Below, piece by piece: positions 1 through 8,747 of a stretch of 64,000 nucleotides of DNA. Below the pieces are notes generated by a model that was not told the DNA's origin, did no database searches, and was given only the letters and a program-made list of their open reading frames with translations. Numbering within the stretch: the stretch's first letter is position 1; each line of letters begins with the position of its first letter. The translations under genes were made by a program, and so were the position numbers. Where the stretch lies: contig NZ_OCTS01000007.1 in the NCBI RefSeq assembly GCF_900232865.1, positions 161,377 through 225,376 on the forward strand, in the 5' to 3' direction. This stretch comes from Corynebacterium dentalis (GTDB taxonomy: Bacteria > Actinomycetota > Actinomycetes > Mycobacteriales > Mycobacteriaceae).

Positions 1-153
1 AAGCTTGCCAAGATCACTGTTAATGCTGAGATCGTGGAGCACATCCGTGGCCCTAAGATCCGCGGCATGCACTACCGCAACAAGACCGGCTACAAGCGCC
101 GTTACGGCCACCGCCAGGACCTCACGGTTCTGAAGGTCGCCGGTATCAAGTAA
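1..153 (+). CDS. rplU: 50S ribosomal protein L21, C-terminal part
   Basis: The frame is open from base 1 and ends with TAA at 151-153, giving the last 50 residues of L21. The basic tail ([18 protein letters not shown], then [15 protein letters not shown]) is the conserved 23S rRNA-binding end of the family. The N-terminal half lies before the window. rpmA follows after 41 bp, the usual L21-L27 operon. Partial only because of the window edge. Confidence 0.95.
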   Translation, partial: KLAKITVNAEIVEHIRGPKIRGMHYRNKTGYKRRYGHRQDLTVLKVAGIK

Positions 154-194
154 ACTACCGAGACACTTACTCTTCCTTAAGGAGGGAGACACTC

Positions 195-461
195 ATGGCA
201 CACAAGAAGGGTGCATCTAGCTCCAGCAATGGTCGCGATTCCGAGTCCAAGCGTCTCGGTGTGAAGCGCTTTGGCGGTCAGCAGGTCAAGGCTGGCGAGA
301 TCCTGATCCGTCAGCGTGGAACTTCTTTCCACCCAGGTGAGAACGTCGGCCGTGGTGGCGACGACACCTTGTTCGCTCTCAAGGCAGGCGCCGTGCAGTT
401 CGGCACCAAGCGCAATCGCCGCACCGTGAGCATCGTTGAAGACGAGGTTGTCGAGGCCTAA
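195..461 (+). CDS. rpmA: 50S ribosomal protein L27
   Basis: This is full-length L27 (88 residues) of the large subunit; its N-terminus reaches the peptidyl-transferase centre. The start [16 protein letters not shown] and the segment [20 protein letters not shown] are diagnostic. There is no extra N-terminal propeptide of the kind cleaved in Firmicutes. The ATG has a strong Shine-Dalgarno (aaggagg) about 8 nt upstream. It sits between rplU and obg, and a hairpin plus T-run follows at 481-520. Confidence 0.98.
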   Translation: MAHKKGASSSSNGRDSESKRLGVKRFGGQQVKAGEILIRQRGTSFHPGENVGRGGDDTLFALKAGAVQFGTKRNRRTVSIVEDEVVEA

Positions 462-480
462 AGCCCCGAACTTCGTTTTA

Positions 481-520
481 CCGCCAGTGGGATGGAAGAC
501 ATCCTGCTGGCGGATTTTTT
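481..520 (+). terminator. Rho-independent terminator after rpmA
   Basis: Arms ccgccag (481-487) and ctggcgg (507-513) form a perfect 7-bp stem, followed by a run of six T (515-520). It lies 20 bp after the rpmA stop and about 90 bp before obg, so it should end or attenuate the rplU-rpmA transcript. Confidence 0.8.
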
Positions 521-611
521 ATGAGTGCGAGATGAACTCGTTGAGCACTCGCAGTTTCGTTGTAGCTTTGTCTTTAGACAACACCCTCAGCATGAGGAAA
601 GGAATCCGCCC

Positions 612-2126
612 ATGCCGCAATTCGTTGACCGTGTGGTCTTGCACCTGCAGGCCGGCGACGGAGGCCACGGCTGTGCCTCCGTCCACCGCGAGAAGTTCGT
701 ACCCCTCGGCGGACCGGACGGCGGTAATGGCGGACACGGCGGAGACATCGTCCTCGAGGTCTCTTCCCAGGTGCACACCCTGCTGGACTTCCACTTCCAC
801 CCGCACATTAAGTCCGGGCGTGGAGCCAACGGCGCTGGCGATCACCGTCACGGTGCCCGCGGTGAAGACCGCGTACTGCCCGTGCCCGAGGGCACCGTGG
901 TTATCAACGAACGCGGGGACGTGCTGGCGGACCTTACGGGTGTGGGCACACGGATGATCGTCGCTCAAGGTGGCCACGGTGGCCTGGGCAATGCGTCGCT
1001 GGTCTCTAAGGCACGCAAGGCTCCGGGTTTCGCACTGCTCGGTGAGCCGGGGGAGCACAAGGACGTCACCCTGGAGCTGAAGTCCATGGCCGACGTGGGA
1101 TTGGTGGGCTTCCCGTCTGCGGGCAAGTCCTCGCTGATCTCCGTACTCTCGGCGGCTAAGCCGAAGATTGCTGACTACCCCTTCACCACGCTGGCTCCCA
1201 ACCTGGGCGTGGTTAATGTGGGCAATGAAGTGTTCACTATGGCGGACGTGCCGGGTCTGATCCCTGGTGCCAGCGAAGGCAAGGGTCTTGGCCTTGACTT
1301 CCTGCGCCACATTGAGCGCACTGCCGTGCTGGCTCACGTGGTGGATGCCGCGAGCTTGGAGGCCGAGCGCAACCCGATCGATGACATTCAGGCTTTGGAG
1401 AAGGAACTGGCCAATTACCAGTCTGAACTGTCCACGGATTCCGGTTTGGGCGATCTGCGAGACCGCCCGCGCGTGATCATCCTCAACAAGATGGATGTTC
1501 CGGACGCGGAAGACATGGCTGACCTGCAGGAAGAAGAGCTCAAGCAGTTCGGCTGGCCGATCTTCCGCATCTCTACCGTGGCGCACAAGGGACTCAATGA
1601 GCTGAAGTACGCCCTGGCAGAGATCATCGCCCAGCACCGTAAGGATCACCCGATTGAGTCCAAGCCGGCGCAGGTGATCACCCCGCAGTCTTTGCGCAAG
1701 AACTCTCGCGGTGGACACTTTGCGGACTTCGAGGTCTCCGTGGACCCCGAGTACCCAGATGCATTTATCGTGTCTGGCGAGAAGCTGGAGCGCTGGATCA
1801 AGCAGACAGACTTTGAAAACGACGAGGCCGTGGGCTTCCTCGCGGACCGTCTGGCCAAGGCTGGCGTGGAGCAGGAGCTGTGGAAGGCCGGAGCAGTGGA
1901 GGGCTCTGAGGTGACCATCGGAGCAATCACGTTCGAATGGGATCCACAGACCGCTGCGGGCGTGGACATGACTCCTACCGGCCGCGGTACGGACCAGCGT
2001 TTGGAGAAGAACCAGCGTGTGACCTCCGACGAGCGCAAGCGTGCCTCCCAGGCGCGCCGAGGCTTGATCGACGAGTTGGATTTCGGCGACGGCGAGCAGG
2101 CGGATACCGAGCGCTGGGAAGGTTAA
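612..2126 (+). CDS. obg: GTPase Obg (ribosome assembly / stress GTPase)
   Basis: Obg is an essential GTPase that binds the 50S subunit and couples ribosome maturation to nucleotide levels. The 504-residue protein has the glycine-rich Obg fold (about 1-158), then a G domain with G1 GFPSAGKSS (166-174), G2 DYPFTT, G3 DVPGL and G4 NKMD, then an OCT domain and a basic tail typical of actinobacteria. The start is set at ATG 612 ([13 protein letters not shown]) because it begins the conserved fold and has a purine-rich site (aggaaagga) upstream; the frame is open back to 525 but those residues are unlike Obg. proB follows. Confidence 0.97.
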   Translation: MPQFVDRVVLHLQAGDGGHGCASVHREKFVPLGGPDGGNGGHGGDIVLEVSSQVHTLLDFHFHPHIKSGRGANGAGDHRHGARGEDRVLPVPEGTVVINERGDVLADLTGVGTRMIVAQGGHGGLGNASLVSKARKAPGFALLGEPGEHKDVTLELKSMADVGLVGFPSAGKSSLISVLSAAKPKIADYPFTTLAPNLGVVNVGNEVFTMADVPGLIPGASEGKGLGLDFLRHIERTAVLAHVVDAASLEAERNPIDDIQALEKELANYQSELSTDSGLGDLRDRPRVIILNKMDVPDAEDMADLQEEELKQFGWPIFRISTVAHKGLNELKYALAEIIAQHRKDHPIESKPAQVITPQSLRKNSRGGHFADFEVSVDPEYPDAFIVSGEKLERWIKQTDFENDEAVGFLADRLAKAGVEQELWKAGAVEGSEVTIGAITFEWDPQTAAGVDMTPTGRGTDQRLEKNQRVTSDERKRASQARRGLIDELDFGDGEQADTERWEG

Positions 2127-2143
2127 GCGCACTTAATGCGCTT
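2125..2143 (+). terminator. Possible weak terminator hairpin after obg
   Basis: aagcgca (2125-2131) and tgcgctt (2137-2143) pair perfectly around a 5-nt loop and overlap the obg stop codon. The only T-run (five T) is 13 bp further on, so this is a weak terminator at best. Confidence 0.3.
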
Positions 2144-2158
2144 AATGCAGCGTAGTTT

Positions 2159-2195
2159 TTCACCGAAACATTAAGTAGCTGGCATACTGGGACGC
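2159..2195 (+). promoter_or_regulatory. Leaderless promoter of proB
   Basis: A -10 box CATACT (2183-2188, 4/6 to TATAAT) lies 7 nt before the proB ATG, with TTCACC (2159-2164) 18 bp upstream as a possible -35. Transcription would begin at or beside the A of the ATG. No Shine-Dalgarno is present. Promoter strength is inferred. Confidence 0.55.
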
Positions 2196-3551
2196 ATGTC
2201 AACTGCGGATAACGAAGAGAATTTCGCACAGCCGAGCGAGGTGCCAGGGGCCTCCAGCGCGGCATCGGGTTTTGTGTATTCCGGCCCAAGCGAGATCGCC
2301 GAGCCCTTTCAACCTGTTGGGGGCTACGGCACCAGGCCGGTGCACCGCCCAGGTCCGGTGGTTCCAGCGACCACCATCGAGTTCCCGGATCCGGACATCG
2401 ATGAGGATCACCCAGCGTTTGGCCATGCCTCTCGCTACCGTGAGGACATCGCGTCCGCGCGCCGCATCGTGGTGAAGATTGGTTCTTCTTCTTTGACCGA
2501 CGACGACGGCCGCGTGGACCCAGATCGCATCGATACCATTGCCGATGCCCTCGAGGCGCGCATGGCACGAGGCACCGACGTGATCGTGGTGTCCTCCGGT
2601 GCTGTGGCCTGCGGCATGGGTCCTTTGGAGCTCAGCCAGAAGCCCACCGACTTGGCGACCAAGCAGGCTGCTGCCTCCGTGGGACAGGTGCTGTTGGCTC
2701 AGGAGTGGGCGCGTAGTTTTGCCCGTTACGGTCGAACGATCGGCCAGGTGTTGTTGACTGCGTCCGACGCCGGGGTTCGCGATCGCGCACGTAATGCCCA
2801 GCGCACTGTGGACCGTCTGCGCCAGTTGAAGGCCGTTCCGATTGTGAACGAGAACGACACGGTGGCCACCTCCGATATGCGCTTCGGCGATAACGATCGC
2901 CTCGCTGCACTGGTCAGCCACCTCGCCTTCGCTGATGCTCTGTTCTTGCTCTCTGACGTGGACGGCCTGTTTGACCGTAACCCCGCTGAGCCTGGCGCGC
3001 AGTTTGTGCCCGAGGTGAAGTCCGGCAAGGATTTGCGCGGAGTGGTGGCCGGCGACGGTGGCCGCTTGGGTACCGGCGGCATGGCAGCCAAGGTTTCCGC
3101 AGCCCGGCTGGCTTCCCGCGCGGGCGTGCCCGTGCTGCTGACCTCTATGGATAACATCGGCGCCGCACTGAATGAAGCCCAGGTGGGAACCTGCTTCTGG
3201 CCACGCGAAGATCGTTTGTCCGCATGGAAGTTCTGGGTCCTCTACGCGGCCGAGTCCCATGGTCGCTTGCACTTGGATAAGGGTGCTGTGGATGCGGTCA
3301 TCGAGGGACGCAAGTCGCTGTTGTCCGTGGGTATTACCCGCGTGGAAGGCGATTTCTCCCAGGGCGACGTAGTGGACATCGTGTCCGACGAAGGGCGCCT
3401 GGTGGGCCGTGGCGAGGTCAGCTACGATTCCACGATGCTGGACGGCATCATCGGAAAGTCCACCAATGACTTGCCTGATATCGCGCAGCGCCCAGTGGTG
3501 CACGCGGACTACCTGTCCACGTACTCCAACCGCGCCGAGCTTCCTCGGTAG
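2196..3551 (+). CDS. proB: Glutamate 5-kinase
   Basis: ProB phosphorylates glutamate, the first step of proline synthesis. The amino-acid kinase domain starts near residue 88 ([12 protein letters not shown]), with [22 protein letters not shown] and [12 protein letters not shown] in order, and a C-terminal PUA domain (about 355-435). At 451 residues it is about 80 longer than usual: residues 1-87 are a Pro/Gly/acidic extension with no recognisable domain. No later ATG could restore a normal start before the kinase domain, and a -10 box 7 nt upstream supports ATG 2196 as a leaderless start. The product goes to ProA, encoded next. Confidence 0.95.
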   Translation: MSTADNEENFAQPSEVPGASSAASGFVYSGPSEIAEPFQPVGGYGTRPVHRPGPVVPATTIEFPDPDIDEDHPAFGHASRYREDIASARRIVVKIGSSSLTDDDGRVDPDRIDTIADALEARMARGTDVIVVSSGAVACGMGPLELSQKPTDLATKQAAASVGQVLLAQEWARSFARYGRTIGQVLLTASDAGVRDRARNAQRTVDRLRQLKAVPIVNENDTVATSDMRFGDNDRLAALVSHLAFADALFLLSDVDGLFDRNPAEPGAQFVPEVKSGKDLRGVVAGDGGRLGTGGMAAKVSAARLASRAGVPVLLTSMDNIGAALNEAQVGTCFWPREDRLSAWKFWVLYAAESHGRLHLDKGAVDAVIEGRKSLLSVGITRVEGDFSQGDVVDIVSDEGRLVGRGEVSYDSTMLDGIIGKSTNDLPDIAQRPVVHADYLSTYSNRAELPR

Positions 3552-3583
3552 TTCTTGCTTGAGCGCTTCGTCGGTGGGCGCCG

Positions 3584-3640
3584 AGGTAGCGAGACCCGAG
3601 TAACTCACCGGCGTCCAGGTAGCGAGACCCGAATAGCTCA
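3584..3640. repeat. Two direct repeats in the proB-proA gap
   Basis: Units at 3584-3607 and 3617-3640 both begin aggtagcgagacccga and end in ctca, differing at about two positions over 24 bp. A partial third unit (gtagcgag) runs into the palindrome at 3644. No function is known to me. Confidence 0.75.
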
Positions 3641-3643
3641 TCC

Positions 3644-3683
3644 CATGTAGCGAGTGCAATGAGATTTTTGCACTCGCTACATG
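3644..3683. repeat. Perfect 16-bp inverted repeat before proA
   Basis: catgtagcgagtgcaa (3644-3659) is exactly the reverse complement of 3668-3683, around an 8-nt loop (tgagattt). It shares the gtagcgag core with the two direct repeats just upstream. It could terminate proB transcription (no T-run follows on the plus strand) or be a REP-like element. In C. glutamicum this gap holds a dehydrogenase gene, absent here. Confidence 0.8.
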
Positions 3684-3711
3684 CATATCTGCAGGTTGCG
3701 TTCAACCTCGG

Positions 3712-3725
3712 TAAAGTGGAAGGAC
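3712..3725 (+). promoter_or_regulatory. Leaderless promoter of proA
   Basis: TAAAGT (3712-3717) lies 8 nt before ATG 3726. ggaagg (3718-3723) is too close to the ATG (2 nt) to be a good ribosome-binding site, so a leaderless start fits better. No clear -35. Confidence 0.45.
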
Positions 3726-5030
3726 ATGACTAACGAGAACAATCAGAACGCAACTGACCTGACCCCCGAGCGCCAAGCAGAACGCGATGAAGTTCTCGCC
3801 AAGGCACGCAAGGCCAAGGACGTTAGCCAAACCACTCTCTTGACCACCGAGCAGAAGAATGACCTCCTGCTCGATGCAGCCGATGCACTTGAGGCCAATA
3901 CCGAGTCCATCTTGGCTGCCAACGAGAAGGATCTCGAAGCCGGCCGTGAGCGCGGTTTTGATGATTCCCTCCTGGATCGTCTGTCCCTGGATAAGGAGCG
4001 CATCGCCGGTATCGCCGACGGTCTGCGCCAGGTTGTGGGCTTGCCTGATCCGGTGGGAGAGATCGTCCGTGGTTTCACCCGCCCCAACGGCCTGCGCATG
4101 AAGCAGGTTCGCGTGCCACTGGGTGTGATGGGCATGGTCTACGAGGCTCGTCCCAACGTGACCGTGGATGCCTTTGGCCTCGCTATCAAGTCCGGCAATG
4201 TCCCACTGCTGCGTGGTTCGAAGTCCGCTCGCCACACCAACGAGCAGGTCGTGGAGATCCTGCAGGACGTCGCTGAAAAGCACGGCGTATCCCGCGACAT
4301 CGTCCAGCTGCTCCCTTGCGAGACTCATGACTCCGTGCAGGACCTAATCACCGCTCGTGGCTTGGTGGATATGGTTATCCCTCGCGGTGGTGCCGGCCTG
4401 ATCAACGCCGTGGTCACCGGTGCTACCGTGCCCGCCATCGAGACCGGTACGGGCAACTGCCACTTCTATGTCGATGCCTCCGCGGACGTTGACGAAGCCA
4501 TCCAGCTGGTGATCAACGGCAAGACTCGCCGTTGCTCCGTCTGCAACGCTACCGAGGTGGTTCTGCTGGACAAGGCGCTGTCTGACGAAGACAAGAAGCG
4601 CGTCCTGACCGCCCTGCAGGAAGCAGGCGTGACGATCCACGGTGAGAAGTCCGAGCTGGACTCCCTGGTCGATGACGTGGTGGAAGCAGAGGACAAGGAC
4701 TGGACCGATGAGTACTTGAGCTTCGATATCGCTGCCGCCATCGTCGATGGCGTGCAGGGTGCCGTGGAGCACATCACGAAGTACAGCTCCGGACACACCG
4801 AAGCTATCTCCGCTCGCGACTACTCCGCGATCAACCATTTCGAGACCTACGTGGACGCAGCGGCACTGTCCATCAACACCTCCACTGCATGGACCGATGG
4901 AGAGATGTTCGGATTCGGTGCGGAGATCGGCATCTCCACCCAGAAGCTGCACGCCCGTGGCCCAATGGCACTGCCAGAGCTGACCTCCACGAAGTGGGTC
5001 ATCAATGGTGACGGTCACGTGCGCCCATAA
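3726..5030 (+). CDS. proA: Gamma-glutamyl phosphate reductase
   Basis: ProA reduces gamma-glutamyl phosphate with NADPH to glutamate semialdehyde, the second step of proline synthesis. The 434-residue aldehyde-dehydrogenase-fold protein has the catalytic cysteine in KTRRCSVCNATE and the family signature near EARPNVTVDAFGLAIKSGN. The start is placed at ATG 3726 (MTNENNQNATDL) rather than the upstream in-frame ATG 3681, which lies inside the inverted repeat and gives a non-homologous N-terminus. It converges on the YwiC-like gene. Confidence 0.96.
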   Translation: MTNENNQNATDLTPERQAERDEVLAKARKAKDVSQTTLLTTEQKNDLLLDAADALEANTESILAANEKDLEAGRERGFDDSLLDRLSLDKERIAGIADGLRQVVGLPDPVGEIVRGFTRPNGLRMKQVRVPLGVMGMVYEARPNVTVDAFGLAIKSGNVPLLRGSKSARHTNEQVVEILQDVAEKHGVSRDIVQLLPCETHDSVQDLITARGLVDMVIPRGGAGLINAVVTGATVPAIETGTGNCHFYVDASADVDEAIQLVINGKTRRCSVCNATEVVLLDKALSDEDKKRVLTALQEAGVTIHGEKSELDSLVDDVVEAEDKDWTDEYLSFDIAAAIVDGVQGAVEHITKYSSGHTEAISARDYSAINHFETYVDAAALSINTSTAWTDGEMFGFGAEIGISTQKLHARGPMALPELTSTKWVINGDGHVRP

Positions 5031-5042
5031 GAGCAGTAAGAG

Positions 5043-5084
5043 GCGGCTCGTTAGAGGCAGCCCGATGAGGGCTGCGTGAGCCGC
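5043..5084. terminator. Two-tier hairpin between convergent genes
   Basis: Outer arms gcggctc (5043-5049) and gagccgc (5078-5084) enclose inner arms gcagccc (5057-5063) and gggctgc (5069-5075). The structure is symmetric, lies between the proA stop and the end of the minus-strand gene, and lacks a T-run. A bidirectional terminator is the likeliest role. Confidence 0.55.
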
Positions 5085-6004
5085 TAGAGGCACAGCACGC
5101 AGGCGATGCCGAGGACGAGAGTCGGCGGCATTTCCCACACACCCACGCGCTTGGGAGTCCACGCGCGTGGGTTTTGTGCTGCCAGGGCGGGAATTTTCCG
5201 AGTGCGGTAGAGACACCAGCCGAACAGCCCTATCAGCAGCCCACCACTGACGAGGAAGCGTCCACCGGCCATGAGCCAGAGGCTGAAGGCAGCGACGATG
5301 AGAAGCGCGGCGAAGTGGTAGAAGAACGATAGCTTCAGGTAGGCGGGATTGCCCTTTTCCCTGATCAGCGTCTTGACATACGGAATGGTGCCGACGAAAT
5401 ACAAGGCAACCGCCACGGTGGCGGTGAGGAGTTCGAGAGGCTGGAAAGACAAGAACTCCGGCAAGGGCACAGTGGCGGCCGAGACCATCACGGGGATCAT
5501 CAGAGAGCTCGCGAGTGTGGTGGAGATGCCGCTGGAGAGGGAACGAGGTTGGCGTCGGACAACTTCGACGAATGCCCACGTGACCAACGGAAGAAAGAAG
5601 AACACCCACAGCACCATCTGCCAGCGTAAGGCGAGTGTGAGGAGGCCGAAGCCTGCCACGAGGCTGCCGTATGTGAGCATGGGCGTGCGATAACGGCGCT
5701 TGCGCTGCGGATTACGGGCCTTAAACCAGAGGTCAAAGGCGAAAAACATGAAGTAACCGAGGATCCAGGTGGCGGCGATGCTCAGCAGGAGAACAAGAGT
5801 GCGCGGGCTCTGGAAAGGGGCGGGGGACATGCGTAGTCCGAGGATGAAGCCGATCAGCAGCGGCAGGATGAGCATGGCCCACGCGCCGTGCTGATTGGGG
5901 ACCCACGGGTTGATACCGCCTCGCTTGAATTTGGGCCTTGTTTTGGACTTGGCTTCGGCACTTGCTTCGGGCGTGGTGGGAGTGGGCGGGCGACGCGTGG
6001 ACAT
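5084..6004 (-). CDS. YwiC-like integral membrane protein
   Basis: A 306-residue polytopic protein. After a 30-residue basic hydrophilic N-terminus comes PNQHGAWAMLILPLLIGF, the hallmark of the YwiC-like family, then about eight hydrophobic segments to the C-terminus. In Bacillus ywiC lies among anaerobic nitrate genes; its biochemical role is not established. The ATG has AGAGG 6 nt upstream. The AT-rich block at about 6028-6050 is the probable promoter region. It converges with proA and is transcribed alone or from the upstream lipoprotein gene's side. Confidence 0.8.
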   Translation of the reverse strand: MSTRRPPTPTTPEASAEAKSKTRPKFKRGGINPWVPNQHGAWAMLILPLLIGFILGLRMSPAPFQSPRTLVLLLSIAATWILGYFMFFAFDLWFKARNPQRKRRYRTPMLTYGSLVAGFGLLTLALRWQMVLWVFFFLPLVTWAFVEVVRRQPRSLSSGISTTLASSLMIPVMVSAATVPLPEFLSFQPLELLTATVAVALYFVGTIPYVKTLIREKGNPAYLKLSFFYHFAALLIVAAFSLWLMAGGRFLVSGGLLIGLFGWCLYRTRKIPALAAQNPRAWTPKRVGVWEMPPTLVLGIACVLCL

Positions 6005-6131
6005 CGATACCTCTGCTTAGACATAAAAGGTGTTTATATGATACATCTTTAAGCCTATGGGAAGAGGGGCCTAGCGCGAAAGCATGATTTCCGCGCCTGA
6101 CCCCTCATCTTGGGTGAAGCTCTAGTGAATC

Positions 6132-7151
6132 TTAAGAGCTGGCACTGCTGGAGCTAGCGTTAGGAGGAGTGCCGCCCGGGCCTCCCATATCGCCGGACGG
6201 GGGAGTGCCGCCGGGGCCACCCTGGCCGCCGCCCATGCTCGGAGATTCTTGCTCCGTGGTAGTGTCCACGCCCACGTTGATGTTCATGGTGTAGCCGGAC
6301 TTGATATCGCCGGTGGTCTCCGGCAGCTGCGCATCCGCGCCATCGCTGAAGATTCCATCCGTATCCAGGCTGACCTTGGCGAGGTTTTCCGCGGAGCCGT
6401 CATAGTTGCTCACGGCGTAGACGTCATTACAGACGTCTTCAGGGATCGCGATTTGGCTGGTCAGCACGGCATTAGTGGCGTCGGAAATGGACTCCTTGTC
6501 CGGGAACACTTCGAAGTGCAGGTGTGGCCAGCGGCCGTCGTAACAGCCAGGGATGATGCTGGTGAACGTTACCTTGCCGTCTTCGCCTACCACCTGTACG
6601 CCACGGCAGTAAGTTTCATCCTCCACGCCTTCGCTGTACATGGAGTAGCGACCTTGTGCATCGCAGTGCCAGAGGTAGACGGCGGCGCCGGTCATTGGAC
6701 CGTTGTTGTTGGCCATGTCGATGATGTTCATGGTCAGCGTCATAGGAATGCCGTCTGCCGTGGCGCCGCCACCGATGCTGCTGCGGATGTCTTGGCGCTC
6801 CACGCCGACTTCCTCGAGCACGTCGGGGCCGTTGCTGCCGTCGCCAGGGTAGGGGCCACCAGTTTCGGTGTTCATCTCGGTGATGTTGTCCACTGAGGCG
6901 GCAGTTGTGGCAGCAGCGGAGGAGGTAGCGGAGCTGCTCGCTGCAGAAGTACCGGAACCAGGAGAGCATGCGGCGAGGACCGTGGCGCCAGCGCCAATGC
7001 CGAACATGCCCAGCAAGCCGCGGCGAGAAACGCGGTTCTGAATGGTGGTCAGATCGAAGTGTAGACCCTGGTCTTCGATGTCCTCTTCCGGGCGATCAAG
7101 GGGACGACCTTCAAAGGTCGTCTGGTTGTTGGTGTTCTGAATGGGAGACAT
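6132..7151 (-). CDS. Tat-exported lipoprotein, intradiol ring-cleavage dioxygenase family
   Basis: The family uses Fe(III) to cleave catechol-type rings between the hydroxyls. Here a 40-residue cytoplasmic leader precedes a twin-arginine signal (SRRGLLGMFG, RR at 43-44) and a lipobox LAAC with Cys62, so the mature protein should be a folded, lipid-anchored surface protein. The dioxygenase core shows GGPYPGDG, YLWHCDAQGRYS, PGCYDGRWPHLHFEV: two Tyr and two His placed as the four iron ligands. The C-terminus is a low-complexity Gly/Pro/Ser tail. Exported intradiol-like proteins occur in actinobacteria; the natural substrate is unknown. A purine-rich site (aaaggg) is 11 nt before the ATG. Confidence 0.88.
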   Translation of the reverse strand: MSPIQNTNNQTTFEGRPLDRPEEDIEDQGLHFDLTTIQNRVSRRGLLGMFGIGAGATVLAACSPGSGTSAASSSATSSAAATTAASVDNITEMNTETGGPYPGDGSNGPDVLEEVGVERQDIRSSIGGGATADGIPMTLTMNIIDMANNNGPMTGAAVYLWHCDAQGRYSMYSEGVEDETYCRGVQVVGEDGKVTFTSIIPGCYDGRWPHLHFEVFPDKESISDATNAVLTSQIAIPEDVCNDVYAVSNYDGSAENLAKVSLDTDGIFSDGADAQLPETTGDIKSGYTMNINVGVDTTTEQESPSMGGGQGGPGGTPPSGDMGGPGGTPPNASSSSASS

Positions 7152-7356
7152 AGCGGGGTGTCCCTTTCTAGTCGAGGGGGCAAGTGGTCATGCGAACAAA
7201 ATTGAGACTAAGATCCGCTGCTGTGATGGATGTCCCATCCGCATTCAGGTAGCACAGGAAACGAATCTGAGAATCCTATGAGGGACATGTCATCTTCTCC
7301 TGGCTGCCTGCGAGTTTTCTGAGAGCCACAGCCCGGAAAACCCCTTCACGAGAACG

Positions 7357-7369
7357 TATGCTGGTGCGC
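7357..7369 (+). promoter_or_regulatory. Leaderless promoter of nadD
   Basis: TATGCT (7357-7362) is 7 nt before ATG 7370. The upstream in-frame ATG (7358) falls inside the -10 box itself, which argues for 7370 as the start. No clear -35. Confidence 0.5.
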
Positions 7370-8077
7370 ATGACTTTTCAGCGACCCACGCGCCGGATCG
7401 GCATCATGGGCGGCACATTCGACCCAATCCACCACGGACACCTAGTGGCGGGAAGCGAAGTGGCGGATCTTTTTCACCTGGACGAGGTGGTCTTTGTCCC
7501 CACCGGGCAACCGTGGCAGAAGAAGGACAAGCACGTCTCCCCAGCGGAGGATCGCTACCTCATGACCGTGATCGCCACCGCGTCCAACCCGCGCTTTCAA
7601 GTCTCCCGCGTGGATATTGATCGAGGGGGAGACACCTTCACCATCGACACTCTGGCCGATATGCAGCGCGAATACCCCGATGCTGAGCTGTTTTTCATTA
7701 CGGGTGCGGATGCCCTCAGCAAGATCGTCACCTGGCGCGACTGGGAGTCCATGTTTGATCTCGCTCACTTCGTTGGCGTGACGCGCCCGGGTTACACCTT
7801 GCCGGGTATTGGTGATGGTGAAGACGCCGACGCCACCCTTGCCCCACTTCAGTCTGAAGTCGACGCTGGGCGCTTGAGCCTCGTGGAGATTCCGGCAATG
7901 TCCATCAGCTCCACTGATTGCCGAGACCGCGCGGCACAAGGTCGGCCTGTCTGGTACTTGGTGCCTGATGGAGTGGTGCAGTACATCGCTAAGCACCGCA
8001 TGTATGCCCCAAAAGACAATGCTGCGAATCAGACGTCAGTGATGGATCTCGCGGACTCGAGGGAATCCGCAGACTAG
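7370..8077 (+). CDS. nadD: Nicotinate-nucleotide adenylyltransferase
   Basis: NadD adenylates nicotinate mononucleotide to deamido-NAD, a required step of NAD synthesis. The 235-residue protein begins [25 protein letters not shown], containing the nucleotidyltransferase HxGH motif (HHGH). It also has [14 protein letters not shown] and the C-terminal ISSTDCR signature. The start at 7370 is chosen because the earlier ATG lies in the predicted -10 box. It precedes rsfS as in mycobacteria and corynebacteria. Confidence 0.95.
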   Translation: MTFQRPTRRIGIMGGTFDPIHHGHLVAGSEVADLFHLDEVVFVPTGQPWQKKDKHVSPAEDRYLMTVIATASNPRFQVSRVDIDRGGDTFTIDTLADMQREYPDAELFFITGADALSKIVTWRDWESMFDLAHFVGVTRPGYTLPGIGDGEDADATLAPLQSEVDAGRLSLVEIPAMSISSTDCRDRAAQGRPVWYLVPDGVVQYIAKHRMYAPKDNAANQTSVMDLADSRESAD

Positions 8078-8236
8078 GACACTTGCTGACTAGGGGCTAG
8101 CGGCCACAACGCGATACGATAAGTGTGTTTGCGCGAAGCGCACGTCCGCCATTTTTCTATTTCGATTCTTGAGCCTGTTTTGAGATTCCCATGAGGTTTC
8201 TCGACGGCCGCTCAAGACACTGTGAAAGGTTTATTT

Positions 8237-8710
8237 TTGACTGCCACCCCTGAAGCCATTGACCTAGCCTCCGTAGCAGCGCGTGCTGCCTCGGACCGGC
8301 TGGCAGAAGACATCTTGGTTATCGATGTTTCTGACCGCATGGCCATTACCGACTGCTTTGTCATCGCTACCGGCGATAACGAGCGCATGGTCAACTCCAT
8401 CGTCGATGAAGTTGAAGAAGCACTGACCGTCCAAGGCATCAAGCCGTTGCGTCGTGAAGGACGCGGCGATGGACACTGGGTGCTGCTGGACTACGGCTCC
8501 ATCGTGGTGCATGTGCAGCGCAACCAGGAGCGCGAGTTCTACGCGCTCGATCGCCTGTGGCGTGACGCTCCGCAGATCCCCGTTGAGGGCGTGGAGCAGG
8601 CGCAGCGCAGCAGCAACTGGGATGACGACGTAGACGTGGACGTCCTGGAAGCAATGAGCATCGATGACTTGCCATTGGCAGGTCCTACTCCCGATAGCGA
8701 CGAGCTCTAA
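8237..8710 (+). CDS. rsfS: Ribosomal silencing factor RsfS (Iojap)
   Basis: RsfS binds L14 on the 50S subunit and blocks subunit joining in starvation. The 157-residue product has the family core: ATRAASDRLAEDILVIDVSD-like helix/strand, TDCFVIATGDNERMV and GDGHWVLLDYGSIVVHVQ, and a poorly conserved acidic tail. The frame opens with GTG 8222, but gaaagg at 8224-8229 is placed 7 nt before TTG 8237, giving MTATPEAIDLAS as in relatives; I therefore take the TTG start. The next gene's usual partner, a GpgP-like phosphatase, follows. Confidence 0.93.
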   Translation: MTATPEAIDLASVAARAASDRLAEDILVIDVSDRMAITDCFVIATGDNERMVNSIVDEVEEALTVQGIKPLRREGRGDGHWVLLDYGSIVVHVQRNQEREFYALDRLWRDAPQIPVEGVEQAQRSSNWDDDVDVDVLEAMSIDDLPLAGPTPDSDEL

Positions 8711-8747
8711 GCCCGGCCACTTTAGGCACAGGGAAAGCGGAAAAACC

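Noticed and set aside
519..2132. Long minus-strand open frame opposite obg
   Set aside because: It lies fully antisense to obg, has low-complexity His/Leu/Arg composition typical of complement reading of GC-rich genes, and has no ribosome site.
2199..3686. Long minus-strand open frame opposite proB
   Set aside because: Antisense shadow of proB; no domain or conserved motif.
4344..5609. Minus-strand frame spanning proA and the YwiC-like gene
   Set aside because: Overlaps two confident genes in the wrong frame.
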